This document shows, one piece after another, positions 1-12,839 of a DNA stretch of 64,000 nucleotides. This DNA is from Hydractinia symbiolongicarpus (lineage: Eukaryota > Cnidaria > Hydrozoa > Anthoathecata > Hydractiniidae). The notes below the pieces were generated by a model, which did not search any database, was not told the DNA's origin, and saw only the letters and a list, made by a program, of their open reading frames with translations. Numbering within the stretch: the stretch's first letter is position 1; each line of letters starts with the position of its first letter. Position numbers and translations under genes: made by a program. The stretch lies in NCBI RefSeq assembly GCF_029227915.1, contig NC_079885.1, forward strand, positions 8,556,001 to 8,620,000. Reading direction: 5' to 3'.

Positions 1-454
1 TACAGCACAAAGTTTTCCATTGCATTTTAATTTTTAAATTTAAGTTGATATTCTTGACTATGTTTTCATTATTTTTTATAACTTTCTAAATGACAAAATA
101 TTTTTGACAGTGTTAGATGTTTTGTGCGTCAAATTGCTATTAAAGGTTCCTCATAACAACATAAACAGAATGTAAACAGAGATTAACAAAATTAACCCCA
201 CAAAAATGCTAAACTTTAAATTATATTCCTAACAGTAAAACAAAAAGAGACTGGAAACGAACGTTGTGCCAGAAAGCCGCCAGTCAAATATTAATTGCGT
301 GAATGTAAGGCTATAAGAGTAACTTTAAAAAAGATATGGTATCAGGGTAAACAAAGATCTTTTTCACATGTTTTACATGAAAATGTAATTTTATCAATAA
401 AAATATTTATATTCTTAAATAAATTTACAAGAAAGTTCTTCTACTGAAGGATGA
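1..454. other. Downstream flank of BRD7/9
   Basis: AT-rich sequence beyond the BRD7/9 stop codon. It probably includes the 3' UTR of that minus-strand gene. I see no coding segment, RNA gene or clear repeat, and no canonical AATAAA close to the stop on the minus strand. Confidence 0.5.
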
Positions 455-3400
455 TTATGTATTATTTTTAGTGTGTTCTTCTATATTTTCCTGGTTACCA
501 CAAACTGTTTTACCATCAGCTGTACCGTCAAAATTTGTTGGTAAACCTAACAAAGTCAATATAGTATAAATCAAACAAATGTGTTTGGTCTTAAAAAGAT
601 TTGACAGAAGAATGGATGATATTTAAGGACAAGACGGATAAAGATAATGATAAATTTGTTTGGTCACAAATTAATTACCAGTTTTTGGGTTTCCAATTGC
701 TTTCTGCACAGCTTGGCTTGACACAACATCTGCAGGGGCAACCTACAAACAAAATGTTTGAAAAAAATGCTTGTACAGAATCTTGGTAACTTTTGATGAC
801 TTTTGTCATTACCTTATTTGTACTAACATTAGCATTTATTTATTTTTATGCAGCAAGAAAAAAAACTATTTTGCACATATTGAATTTGGTAGTTAAAGTT
901 GAAGTCCTCTAACAAACAGCAAAAAAAGTGAAATTTAGGGTTATAAACAAAAACATAATTGTATTTCTTGAAAAAAGTATATTTTCATATGTTTGTATCA
1001 ATTTTTATGGAAAACTGAAGAATGATCAAATGAAAGAATTTAAACTTTTGAGGCAGCCTGTATGACCTACATAAAAATAATTGCCAGACATTCAACACTT
1101 CTTGGATGGTCAAATTGACGGGTAGATGTATAGATGTTCAGTACGTTCAAAACCACTTACCATGCTAATAAGTTCTTTCAAATTGTCTGTTAGTGAAGTA
1201 GCTACAAAAAGATTAAAAACATGTTAATGAATTATGTTTGTGGGAAAATTTAAAAAGAGGTAACAAAGTTCATTTCTTCTCACCAATATTTTGTTCTTTT
1301 TCAGAGATAGTTGAAACGTCAGCTTGCTTTACTAGCCGGTCATTTTGAGTCTCTTTCAAGTCTTGTAACAATGTAGCATTTTCACCAAGTTTGTCTTTAA
1401 TACTATAATAGAAAAGAACACAATTTTATCTTGCATGATTAAGATATAACTGTGTTAAAGATTTTTCTTCATTCAAGTTAAAGAAATTGTTTGCCAGCGA
1501 AGTTTAATTGAGCGAATGCAAATAATTCATTTTCTATACCCAACCTGTTCGTTTCTTTTTGATTGGTGACTAAAAAAAATAACGAAAATAGTGAATGCTG
1601 GAAGGATGGAAAAAATATACTGACACTAAAAAATGTATGAAGCACTAAGTGGGAAGCAATAAATGGGTTTAAAAACAACCTTAAACAAATTTCACATACA
1701 TGCCCTATTAAATTTATGAGTACAAAAGTACACATATTTAAGTAAAACTTACACATATCAAGAAACGAAACATCTATACCAATCTCATTAAGTGTTTTTA
1801 ATGAATCAACGTCAACAGTCACTTTTTCTTCTGGAGTACCTAAAAAATTAAATTACTTTAAAAAAAGTCCCATTTCTACCATGAGTGACAAAAGTAAAAA
1901 AAAAAATACTAACCATTTGCAACACTATTTTCTCTTGATTCAACTTGACCTGACAATTTCTGTGAAAGAATTACATGAAAACAGTGTAGATGAAACAAAT
2001 ATAAATACTAGGAGTTACTGAAAAAAACAAGCTTATCTTTTAAAGCAGATACATTCAAATTTTCTTTCAATAAACCACAACCTATCACAATAATTTCTTA
2101 CATCTTTGGATGACTTGGAAAGTTTGGCATGTTGACCATTCGTTAGAGTATCAAGCAGGCGGTCCACATAGTCATGAGCAAATACAGAATCTTTTGTGAA
2201 TTGTAGCAAGCTAGGAAAACAAAAATAATTACCATAAACAAACATGAAACGAATAATATAGACTCCTAACGAAAATATCAAGTTGTCATCATGTAATTTT
2301 CTGAAAAATACAAATTCTGTAATGTACCAATAGTCCATGGTTTTATTAGAATTTTATAATAGGTGCCCAAGAATAGAACACTCATTTGTGGGTAGAACTT
2401 ATTAACATTAGTGCTTATTTAAGAGAGAAGCAGAAGGAAGTATTTTTTAATTAAAAATAAAAACAACAACACTATTCTATTATTTCATTTTGTGTGTTTT
2501 GAAGTACACTATTGAGCAAGCTTATAGTGTACTTCAGTAGCTGTTGAACAGCTATTTTACAATTGAATTTCCCAATTTATTAATGAAGCTAACTATATTT
2601 ACCCCCAAATATGGAACTTATAACCTATTTCATGCAAAATATGAAGAAATAAGTTTTCTTTAATACCTCAAACCACCTTAATGAAATATTCATTTGGGAT
2701 TTAAAAGTTGCCATTTTAGATTTCTGGATTCCCCCTAAAGCTTTATGATAAGTTAACACACCTTTTTGCATAAGCTACACCAGTCTCAGTTCCATATGTT
2801 TGCAGTAACAGAGAGCTTTCTTCTTTTGTCATATTTGATAGTGATGAGTCATGTGTAGGTCCAAAACTCCCATATGGACCATACAATAGATAACTGACTA
2901 GAAAAACAAAACAAAAAATATGGCAGATAGTTGCTAGAAACTATTTTGCCACATAAAATTGTATTAACAAAAAACACAAGCTTTTTTTATTCAAATTCTG
3001 AAGTTTAACAATGCATCTTACCTGGAATTACTTTATATTTCTTGTCCTCCTTATGTACAGCTTGTGATGGGACAATTCCAGTTGCTAGCTTTCCTGCTAT
3101 TTTACCAATATTTGCAGGCACAGACTTGTCAGCTAAACAAAAATCGACATTTCAGAAGCTAATTTTACAATAACGAGAAAACTTGAAAAACAGATATGAG
3201 TATAAGGACAAGGTTGTAAGTTTTGAATTCACATACCTTCCGAAGTGTCTGGGTTTAGTATGTTAAACGAATTATTTCCTTTATCATCTTTCGATAGGTA
3301 ACCATACTGTAAAAAGATAATTCATGGCAAAAAATATATCCAATAGAAAAAGATTATCAAAAAAAGCTATCAACATGATTAATCCAATTATTCTAGTTTT

Positions 3401-6400
3401 AATTTATTCTTTTATCTCAAGGCTAGAATTTAATGCATTGACATATTGCTTTTGCCTCTTGTAAAATCAGCTTTCCATCAAGGTGTTCTTGGTTAAAGCT
3501 GTCAGCGTTTAATATAGTTTTAATTCAGAAAATGCCATCTTTAATTTAACAAACGCTTGAATCTGCAAATTAATAATAACATTGGATAAATAGCTGAAAC
3601 AGTTAATCCAGTATCTCTTCTGAGTTGCAATTTTGGGGATACATATAAAATGATTTCTCAACTGTTAATGTATTTGACATGTTGCAAACTTTATTAATAT
3701 TTACAGTGAAGCAGGAAGATGTTGACTGTTTAGAAAGAAATGATAGGAGACTGATTAAGTGTATGTATAATGCCAGGCAGAGAGAAAAAGAGTTCAAATG
3801 AGCTAAGAAGCAGGCTAGGTATCTGTAGCATTAAAGATGTTATCCGGATAAGAAGATTGACTTGAGTTGGGACACTTGGAAAGAATGGAGAAGGACAATT
3901 GGGTAAGAAAGTGCAGAGACTTAATAGTTCCCCGATAAGGCCAGAGGTAGACTGAGAAAGACTTGGCAGGAGGAAATAAGGACAGACTTGATGCAGAAGA
4001 ATTTGAGTTTGGATCTAACATAGTCCAGATTAGTTTGGAAGAGGGTTATTAATTTACCCTATCCAACCAATGCTAGCATGAAAAACAGATAATAAGCCAA
4101 GAATGATGATAAATGTCAAAATATATACAAAAATCCACAAAAATATGTTGTTGTTATACAAACAAAATATATCTTTGCTACTTACATACTGTTTTGGATG
4201 TTTCTTCAGTAACTTTTGTCTTGCTTCGCGTGCTGCAGCAAGGGCTGCTGCCGTGATTGATGATGCTGATGATTTACTATTTTCTCGCCTGGTTTAGAAT
4301 AAATCATTACATTTACATTTACATAATTAAAACTTTAAGCATTCTTACCAACTCTTTCCCATTATTAAGTGGGTAAGATATTTTATCAATATTTGTGAAA
4401 ATGATGCAACATGGATGATTAGCTAGAACTTACATTATAGTGGGCAATATTCTCTGGTATTGTGTGCTGTGTTTTTAATTTTAAACTCTGTTACGTATTG
4501 CCCTTACAAGCTTGGGTACTTTTATGCTCGCCAATATTATTTGGTATTGCTCTTTTAAATGATCATGATTCCAGTCAAATCATCGTGTCATTGAACATTG
4601 TTTAAATTTAATTCATTCCTAATAAATTACGTGAACAAACCTTTTTTTTTCAGGTGTTTTCTTGAGAGGAGATTCATTTGCACTGTACACTGAATCAATG
4701 TTGACATCAGCTGACTCATCAACTAACACAACATCATCTTCCGAATCAGAACAATTTACTCCAATTGACTTGTTTACTTTTTTCATTTTTTCCTAAAATA
4801 TAACGAACGAGATATAAAGTCCTCTATATTAATACCCCTGTTCTGTTTAAAAATCACTACTTTGTGCTTAGGATGTACGAATATTAATACCATGGATATA
4901 TACGGTTGATAATTTGAGGACCGGAATACGTAATGACAGGTGAAATTGGGGATTTTTCTATGGGCTAACAACTAGTTTGTGTTTATTCTTCATATTTTTA
5001 TAAACATAAGGGATTAGACTTGTATACCTTTGACAGCATCTTTAAACCAATGGATAACATCTTTTCAGCAGATTTAAAATATATGGTGTCTGAGCCATTA
5101 TACAACATGGCGTTATTGCACATTACAACATAGTCTTGCTAAAATAAATATAGGTTTAATTATATACAGAATAATCAAACTCTTGTCCCAAATAGAATCT
5201 GGATAATCCTAACAGGCAAACACATGGCAGTTTTTATTGAATTTGCATTTGCATTTTTTAACCCTGTAAAGATCTTCCTGATATTTTAATCCCACCCAAC
5301 TGTGGAAAATGCCTTGCTAGTATAACATTGCCATGCTCACTTGCACATTAACAACACAATTTTTAATTACAAGAATTTCAAAAATGGACTCAAAACATCA
5401 CAAAACTGCGATGGAACTTACTTTAAATTCATCCACTGATGTATATTCACTACTTTCAATCTTTTTTGACATGGTTAAAAAATCCATAGGTTTTTTTATT
5501 ATTTTTGAATATCCAGGTGCAATAGCATCAGTGACAGGGTATGTGAATATTCCGTATACATCTTTCCTGATTATAAAATGTTCAAATATTATTATAAAAT
5601 GTTCAAAATAATAAATATAAGTTTAGAATTGGATACAAAGCACAAATGATGTAAAAAATATAACCAAAGTATACCGTTGTAAGTTCCTGTGAAAATTTTG
5701 TAAACATAAAATTAGTGGAGAAATTTTTGGCTCCTTGGTTTCTTGTTTCTTTTCTTTCTCTCTGTAATAAAAGCAGATTTCATATAATTAGAAAATACTA
5801 GTCTGTTCCCCGTGGAAAATCCATGGGTACGCCGTCCTTTTTACACCGCATGCGGTACCATTATGCGTGACGGAGAGACGTATACAGGTATTATAATATA
5901 GATGTGAGCAAAAAATTCTATTTATATAATTTTTAAAAAACAAGAAATAAAGACTTAACTGGAAATAGATATTCAATAGTAACTCACTTTTTTATATGAA
6001 TTCTTTTAGATGGTGTCTCTGTCTCGATTGGGTCTGTTGCCTCGCGTTTTCGAGACTTCCTTTCACCCTAAAAATTTAACATGAAGACAATATCAACATC
6101 ATAAAAGTACAACTAGAGCAGTGCAAAACCTTTCTTGTTATTTGTACATTTGTTAGTTCCCTTACTTCTGTTAATGCTCATTAGTCTACAAGAGGGATTG
6201 TATAGATAGGTGCGTTTCCATACAGAAGGGATGCAGCAACACACACCAAATAAAGGAGTAGTAAAAATCTTGACCAGAATGCTATTTTAAACATCTCTAA
6301 TACTATCGCTGAAATGTGTTTAATATGGTTAATCATCACTGTATTTAAAAATCGGTATTTCTTTTATGAAAATAGAAAGAATAGAAGGTTACACCTCTTC

Positions 6401-9400
6401 CAATTTATGCTTGTGCTTCTTTTTCTTCTTTTTATGATGACTATGTTCTCCATCAACACTCCCTCCATCACTGTGCTCTGCCTTAAACTTCTTTTCTTTT
6501 ACCTTAAGAACTAACTTTGGTAAAGGCTTCTCCTTGTTAGCTAAAAATAATTAAAGAAATTAACTTCTAAATCATCTAGAACAACAGCCTTTTAAGCAGT
6601 GTTTACGTGACACAACTTAAAATTAAAACATATCCTTGTAAACAGCCCTCTAACTTTGTGGTAAAATGCATTGACATACTCTTATCCATGGAAGAAAAAT
6701 AAATACTAAACCACTCTGGAATGACTTGTTAACATGTATTTATTGTCATATATAATAAAATGAAAGTTGGTTTGAGATTACAGCATTGAAGTGAAAAATA
6801 ACTTAATAATTAAGAAGTTATAAAGTAAGACCTTGATAGTAAAAAGGGTGTTGGTTTACATCAAAAATTTTATATAGGTGAATATTTATCATACATAGGA
6901 CATCCGTATTTCATTCTCAACAGAGAATGCTTCACCCCGATCAGACCTCTGATCATGACGGGCGATTATAATGCGTGTAAGTCATATTGAAAGAGAACTA
7001 CTTTGTTCATCACTAACATACTGCCTGGCAGCGAGCGGGATTCGACCCGCGGTCCCCAGAACTGGGAGCCGCAGATGAACCCACTACACTACGTGTGGCA
7101 ATCTTGATCAGAGGTCTGATCGGGGTGAAGCATTCTCTGTTGAGAATGAAATACGGATGTGCTATGATAAATATTCACCTATGTATACACACCATCCGGA
7201 TAAACTATCTGTTCATCGCTAACATATTGCCGCACATAGTGTAGTGGGTTCGTCTGCGACTCCCAGTTCTGGGGACCGCGGATCGAATCCCACTCGCTGC
7301 CAGGCAGTATGTTAGTGATGAACAAAGTAGTTCTCTTTCAATATATCAAAAATTTTATAAGCAAAATTATTGAAAGAAAAGATTAATGGGGAAGGAAGAG
7401 TAGTAGAAAGTCTTATCAAAGAGGAAAGGGGTTAGCTTTAGTAATTATTATGATTTATATATACCGCCTACTTTTCTGCAATTTTTACAAATCCCAGCAA
7501 ATAGAACCTCTTGAAAAGAACATGCCTTTTTTAAAATATAGTCACTGAGAAAATTTTGAAAAACGACTTTATCAAACAAGCTACCCAAAAACAAAATAGG
7601 ACTTTCCTTAAAAGAAAATTTACTTTAACTTTGTGTTTACAGGCTTCTACTATTTCAAGCAACAACAAATCAATTTGTGGGAGTAATTCATGTGGGATAA
7701 AAAGATCTTGTGTGAATAAATTTATAAGACTGATCGTAAATTGTGTTACTTCTCAAATATTGTGGAAATACTGAATGTTATTCGGTTTGGCATCTTTTTA
7801 ACTTAGTTGTACCACATAGCAAAAGGGAACACATTCTTTGTTCTTACATTGAATTATTATAACCTTGTATTGCTCCCCTTAAGACGATGACAAATGGAAA
7901 TGAAGTACAAGTCCTATTTACGTACCTTCCTGATGGTGTACTTCTTAAGTTAGTAGTTCTGTCCCTACTAGCTCTCTATGTTTTAATATAAACTGATTAG
8001 GAAGTAAGTTGTACACATGCTATTTACGAACTGAAGGTCAGGGCATCATTAAGTTGAATATCGCAGAAGTCGCCGGTGACATGCTTAGAAAATGCTTGTC
8101 ACAGGCACAGTTCAATGCAAAGCAAAACTGTACAGGAGACTGTACAGTTTTGCCTAGCACTCTTGAAATTTCTGTTGTTATAGTATTTCCAATTTTATTT
8201 GAGGATGATATTTTTAGATCTTATCGATATGCGGCATACCACCAATTCTGTTGGTTTGTTCATAACCACTTGGGAAAAGGAGTTTGTCGGGTTACACCAT
8301 CTTGTGTTGTGTCTAAGATATGTAGAGAATATCCAAGTGCGAATGGGGTGTATACTGGCTTCAAACAAGGTGAAGAAATACCTGAAATTGATTTTTCTCG
8401 GACAAATGAAGTTGACACAATGAGAATATTTGATTGTAAAATAAAAACAACAGTGTTTTTCAGGAGAAGCGTGCGTAAATCCTTTCAGGCGTGCAATTAA
8501 TCGCACGCCTGAAAAATAAATATTGAGTTTTGAAAATCAACCTATAAAATCCCATTTTATAGCGTGCGATGGCAGCCCTCGAAATAATTTTTGGAGTCTT
8601 GTCAGACAAAATGCCCGTCACATTTCCAGTTTGGTCGGCCATGTCCTTAGCTCATTTAGAACTTTCATCGGACAAAACGTTGATAGATTTCCGTCTTGGT
8701 CAGACACTTTTAGATCTCAGAATTATCGAATAGTCCTGGTCCTTTTCATCCACAAGCAAGCCTAGTCATAGCCAACTTGACCATCCTAGCTAATTCACCG
8801 ACTCCCGACTTAGTTAAAAGAACTACGTAGACATGAGTCTCTTTTGCCTGCCCCTCCGTCGCTGGTAACAGGTCTTACACAAGAAATCCGGCCATGGGGT
8901 TCTTAACTTATGCAGAGGTGAACGCCGACGGAGCACGGATGAATCAAGTCTGCAAGACTGCACTTACAGGCGGAACAGACATTTTATCATGGATTTAATT
9001 GTATATAATTTCTTCATTTGACAAAACAATTGGAAACAATAGCAGTCCTAATTTACTGGGGTTTTTTCTTCATGCCCCAAGTGTTATATAAACAATTTTA
9101 ATCCACGTGTGGTATAATCTTTTTTCTGGGGGTGTTTAATGGGCGTTTATTCGAAGCATTACGGTATAAAAAGTATAAATATGAATAACCCAGAACCAAG
9201 TATTTCTTTTTGTTCGCTAATTGAGGTAGTTTTGGTAATAGAATAGGGGTACTGGAAACCAGGTTTATAATTGTCGAGGAAGTATAAAGGTACATAAAAC
9301 ACAATTTATTTAATGCGTTTGTATTTTCTATAATTTCTCCTTTCGCTGGTCGGTTTTCTGAAGTACGATATATGTATGATATGACAACAACAGTTGATAG

Positions 9401-10860
9401 TTTGGTATATTACAAAAAATGATTCAGATTCATCAAGGAGTTTAACTTGTAAATTGTAATGCCGCGTCAGATTTTTTCATCTCATCATTGCATGATGCTG
9501 CCTGCGTTTGAGCATCGGCACTCCAACAGATGTATGTGTAGATATACTCTTTTGTAAATTATCTTACCCGCGTCTGGTCTCAGTATCGGCACAAAAAATA
9601 AAGCAGCCTTAAAAAATCTACTTTAATTTGTGTAGAGACAGACATTCTGTTTGTGTGGACAGGGACATAAAGTTCTATCTCTGAAAGTGAGTTGCATGCT
9701 TTGAAATTAAATATTCATAAATTGCGACAAAAAAAAGGGGGTAAAATAATTAAAAAAATTAAATTTAATCTGGTAGTATTGTTCAGAGTAAAACAATCAT
9801 TTTCTATTTACAATGTTTTGATTCGCCGAGAACCCAACGCTTACGTCACAAGAAAAATATTATTTTAGCCTCCCTTTCATGTAGAATGGCTTCGGTATAA
9901 ATTTGCTTTCGACGACATGCGATTTGAAAAATTTGTAAACATAAAGGAAATGTTATTCTAGTTGTAAAACTTTAGAATTATAATCACTTATATTTTCGCA
10001 AAAAAAAGAAAAGTGCAATTCAGTTCAGGCTACTTTTTTATCAATTTATTTTTACTGGACAGTATCTATAAGGTACAGGACACCTAACTTCTCCCATGTT
10101 CTGCTTATATTTAACTTGCATGGGTGCGCGATGTTCTCGCAGTATTCTCTGTGACGATGAAGGTCAGACTGATTTATGGCATGGTTCCAAATGGTCTTCC
10201 GTCTTTTGTTCGAGTCTCAGTGTAATGCACCAGTCAAGCATAAGAATGTCAGCATGAAGGGAAGAGGCCAAATTTAATGTTCTCTATACCTTACGTTCTT
10301 TATAATAACACTATTCATTTAAATTTCACAACAAAATTACGTCAGCAATTTTTTTGCCAACTACTATGCTTCAAAAACTTCACGCTGCCGCTCTCCTGAA
10401 TGTAAAAATTGCATGCCAAAATCATAAGCTAGGTGTATTGCACGCCTGTATTAGTGTAGGCGTACGTACCACCGCATGCAAGTGCAAATATTCATGACCA
10501 AGACTGATTATGGTACTCGGAACTGTTTGTGGAAACTCCTAAAAATATGCCTAAATTACAACTTCTTTTAATGAATTGAAATGCTGCTACTCCGTGCATT
10601 GTTAACATGTTGCCTAGCAGTGAGCAAGACCCAATCAGTCCTCCAATCAGTGAACTTCAAACAAAGCCACTGCACCACATGCAGAAACATGGTAACAAAC
10701 AAAGAAAGCTTATTTACATTGCATCCACATTGCCTGTATTAGAAATTGTACCTGTATGCAAAAATACCAAAACATAAATACAACAATACTCACATTTCAT
10801 TTCTCCATCTGTTTCATTATGGTCTTTTTCTTTAAGAGACTTTTTTTTATTTTTTCCCAT
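455..10860 (-). CDS. BRD7/9: BRD7/BRD9 bromodomain protein, 18 coding exons
   Basis: Subunit of SWI/SNF chromatin remodellers (BRD9 in ncBAF, BRD7 in PBAF of vertebrates); nuclear, binds acetylated lysine. Exons in gene order: 10794-10860, 6395-6540, 5988-6067, 5675-5761, 5422-5566, 5028-5138, 4641-4792, 4186-4288, 3237-3306, 3022-3132, 2762-2897, 2102-2210, 1914-1959, 1755-1839, 1284-1402, 1161-1201, 679-742, 455-546. All introns are GT-AG, phases match, total 1764 nt (587 aa), close to human BRD9 (597). It starts MGKNKKK, like the family MGKKHKK. Residues 23-97 are basic (EKPLPKLVLKV, then Lys/His runs: NLS). The bromodomain spans about 110-212; the acetyl-lysine contacts expected from BRD9 Asn100 and Tyr106 fall at Asn189 and Tyr195. 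An acidic linker and the DUF3512 region follow (YGPYGSFGP; LLDTLTNGQH; LKETQNDRL; TDNLKEL; APADVVSSQAVQKAIG). One gene resembles both vertebrate paralogues, so I keep the joint name. Confidence 0.95.
6874..7344. repeat. Interleaved inverted repeats with tRNA-like block
   Basis: Two sequence blocks each occur in both orientations in the order X (6874-6958), B (6983-7101), X' (7107-7193), B' (7226-7344). X contains the motif CATCCGTATTTCATTCTCAA. B' read on the plus strand has a Pol III box A match (TAGTGTAGTGGG, 7237-7248) and a box B-like GGATCGAATCC (7280-7290), at tRNA-like spacing. The 5' and 3' acceptor arms do not pair, so this is not an intact tRNA gene. I infer two opposed copies of a tRNA-derived SINE or a composite element. 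Confidence 0.7.
7237..7290 (+). promoter_or_regulatory. Putative Pol III box A/box B pair
   Basis: Box A matches TRGYNNANNNGG exactly at 7237-7248. Box B (7280-7290) differs from GGTTCGANTCC at one position. The spacing is typical of tRNA genes and tRNA-derived SINEs. An opposed copy lies at about 7030-7090 on the minus strand. Whether it is transcribed is unknown. Confidence 0.5.
8009..8500 (+). pseudogene. P2X7 C-terminal-domain-like fragment
   Basis: An open frame of 163 codons whose centre (about residues 72-122) has the pattern YRxAAYxQFxxFVHxxLGKGVxRVxPSCVVSKIxxxYPxxxGxYxGF. This is the signature I recognise from the cytoplasmic C-terminal domain of P2X7 (P2RX7_C), which also occurs in many stand-alone, repeat-associated genes of fish and cnidarians. 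The N-terminal third has no recognisable domain, and the fragment sits inside BRD7/9 intron 1 on the opposite strand. It may be an exon of a nested gene or, more likely, a decayed insert. No transmembrane P2X channel portion is visible. Confidence 0.45.
8122..8153. repeat. Perfect 14-bp stem hairpin
   Basis: GCAAAACTGTACAG is followed by a GAGA loop and its exact reverse complement. It lies inside the P2X7-C-like open frame. Confidence 0.85.
8655..9040 (+). repeat. Dispersed repeat, copy 1 (inverted at 27530-27905)
   Basis: About 380 bp that recur in reverse orientation at 27530-27905. Shared blocks include the segment around TCTTACACAAGAAATCC and the segment around TTTCCGTCTTGGTC. The copies have diverged by substitutions and small indels. 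No open frame is shared, so this is probably a non-autonomous mobile element. Confidence 0.8.
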
Positions 10861-12073
10861 TTTTAAAATGCCTGAACTAAAAATTAGGTAAAATGATAAT
10901 AGCTTACTGGCCTGGTTTCCTACTTGTAACATAAAGCATGAAAAAAACTGAATATATACTGCTATTTAAAATAAAATTCTCAATTAGATAAATAGAACTC
11001 ATAAACTTAGGGAATATTTGACTATTTAATATTTCAATGACTAATGGGTTCCTGTTCTTATTATTACTCTTTCTTAAATTTTCTAAGCAATGACAATGTC
11101 AAAACAAAAATTGCTCTTTCCATTTCTCGCTAAATTTTTCATGTTATTAGGTGTTCTAAACATCACGATGTATATTTGTTTTATTATTTCAATTTTAACA
11201 GCTAAGTCTTTAACTGTGAGAAAGAACCAAGATATTTTGGGTAATCAAGGTAAATTAGCCTAATTGTATTTTCTATGTCCTTTATGATGGCCTAGGTAAA
11301 AAAATTTGGTTTACAAAGTAAATCTCCTTAGATCTACCAAAATGAAATCTTGTGATGTTGGATCAGCAAATCACAAGTCTGAAAAAAATACAGTGTAGCC
11401 ATCCAAGGAAGTTTGCTTCGCTCGTCTATTATTTATTTATTAAAAATGGATTCATAGAAGAGGCGTAAATTAATAAAAGTGATGTAAACGCATGAGGCGT
11501 GGACAGAATTTATTTACTTATGACGGAATTGTACCATGGCAAAATAGTACCTTTGTATGCTACAGATATTTTTATATAAAACCGAAGCTGAAAACATGAA
11601 TACACGAGTTCACAGTTTCAGCAAACCATTGTTTAAATAACTCTTTCTTTTGTTACAATGCTCTTATTGAGAATTAAAAAATGGAAGTAAACTGTTATGA
11701 ATACACCCTTATGATAATTCAATTGTACATATGGGTTCATACGGCTCTCCATCGTTTTACTATATCGGAAGAAAGGAGGTAAAAAACAAGTTTTTATAAG
11801 AGTTTGTTGGAGACAAAAGTGTGTTTTCTTCAGTTTCTTAACTTCCCTTGTATCAATTTTTTTCAAATTTTCAGGAAACGTTGATAATAATAAGATACAA
11901 CTTATGTGTTTCTTTCACTAAAAACAAAACGCGACAAGAAAAGTTATCACGAAAGAATGTGTTTTCTCCTTAATAAACTCTTATAAAAGTGTGATGTTTA
12001 CCTCCTCCGATCGCAAAATAAGCTGTGATGGAAGGTCAGTTTTCCTGAATTATTGTAAAGGTGGAAGAAGGCT

Positions 12074-12104
12074 CATGGTCAAAGAAGGCTCTTCTTTGAC
12101 CATG
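12074..12104. repeat. Perfect 14-bp stem hairpin
   Basis: CATGGTCAAAGAAG, a 3-nt GCT loop, and the exact reverse complement. It lies in the intergenic region upstream of DDX27. Confidence 0.85.
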
Positions 12105-12733
12105 AAGAAAAGTGAAAGAATTTTTGTGTGAAATATTTTGCAAATAAAAGCTACAAATCATTTACATATGTTTTAAGTAAGGTTACTGGCACTAACATAT
12201 AAATTTTTCAGAATTTTTCTTCAGAAAAATGCAAAATATTCATAATGCCCAGAGCCTTATTAAATTCAATCTGTTTACTTTCTTTTTTCACTATAGAAAA
12301 TGAGCAAAAAACGTAAACTGTGAAAAGGTGTATCTTAATGTTTGATAGATGATATATGTTCTCTTGAGAGTTTGAAGAGTTGAAGAGAAAATTGTTTTTG
12401 ACAGGGGGCACAGACAGTTTTTGTTTCAAGAAATTGCTAACTTTAGCTAAGCACGCAGGAAAAATGCAAGCAAACATAGCCTGGAAGACCAGTCAGATCA
12501 AAAGCAAAATATTCGGAAGGAAAGTTTTATAAAGAAATATTAACTCATGAAAATGAAAACAGTTTTTAAATTCATGCCGCCATTTTTGCTTTGTTGTTGT
12601 TTTCTTTTTGCGTGGTTTTGACGGTTACGTGCAGGTGACACGGTTCGGTGTTTGGTCAGTAAAATAAACCCTGACCCGGTTGATTGTCCACGGAGGGATT
12701 CAAAACACAAAAGTGAAAATAAAAATATCTACG

Positions 12734-12839
12734 CAACCTTCGATCCCAGGGCTCTTTTTGATATAAGGACGGCGAGACAGAAATATTTCTCGCCGTCCCT
12801 ATATCAAAAACAGAGAAAAGAGCCCTGGGATCGAGGTTG
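12734..12839. mobile_element. Palindromic MITE with 9-bp target duplication
   Basis: A near-complete palindrome of about 106 bp. The left arm contains CGATCCCAGGGCTCTTTT and GGACGGCGAG; the right arm repeats both in reverse complement, with a short extra CAGAGAAA-like insertion. The direct repeat ATATCTACG occurs at 12725-12733 and again at 12840-12848, exactly at the two ends. A 9-bp duplication is in the range of the Mutator-like superfamily. No coding capacity. Confidence 0.85.

Larger units (their letters stand above)
6541..10793. other. BRD7/9 intron 1 (4.25 kb)
   Basis: The long first intron separates a 22-codon first exon from the rest of BRD7/9. It holds the interleaved inverted SINE-like repeat (6874-7344), the P2X7-C-like fragment (8009-8500), a 14-bp hairpin (8122-8153) and one arm of a dispersed inverted repeat (8655-9040). 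I see no other coding segment here. Confidence 0.6.

Noticed and set aside
7226-7305. Intact tRNA gene
   Set aside because: Box A and box B are present, but the acceptor arms do not pair and the copy is embedded in a repeated structure; a tRNA-derived SINE is more likely.
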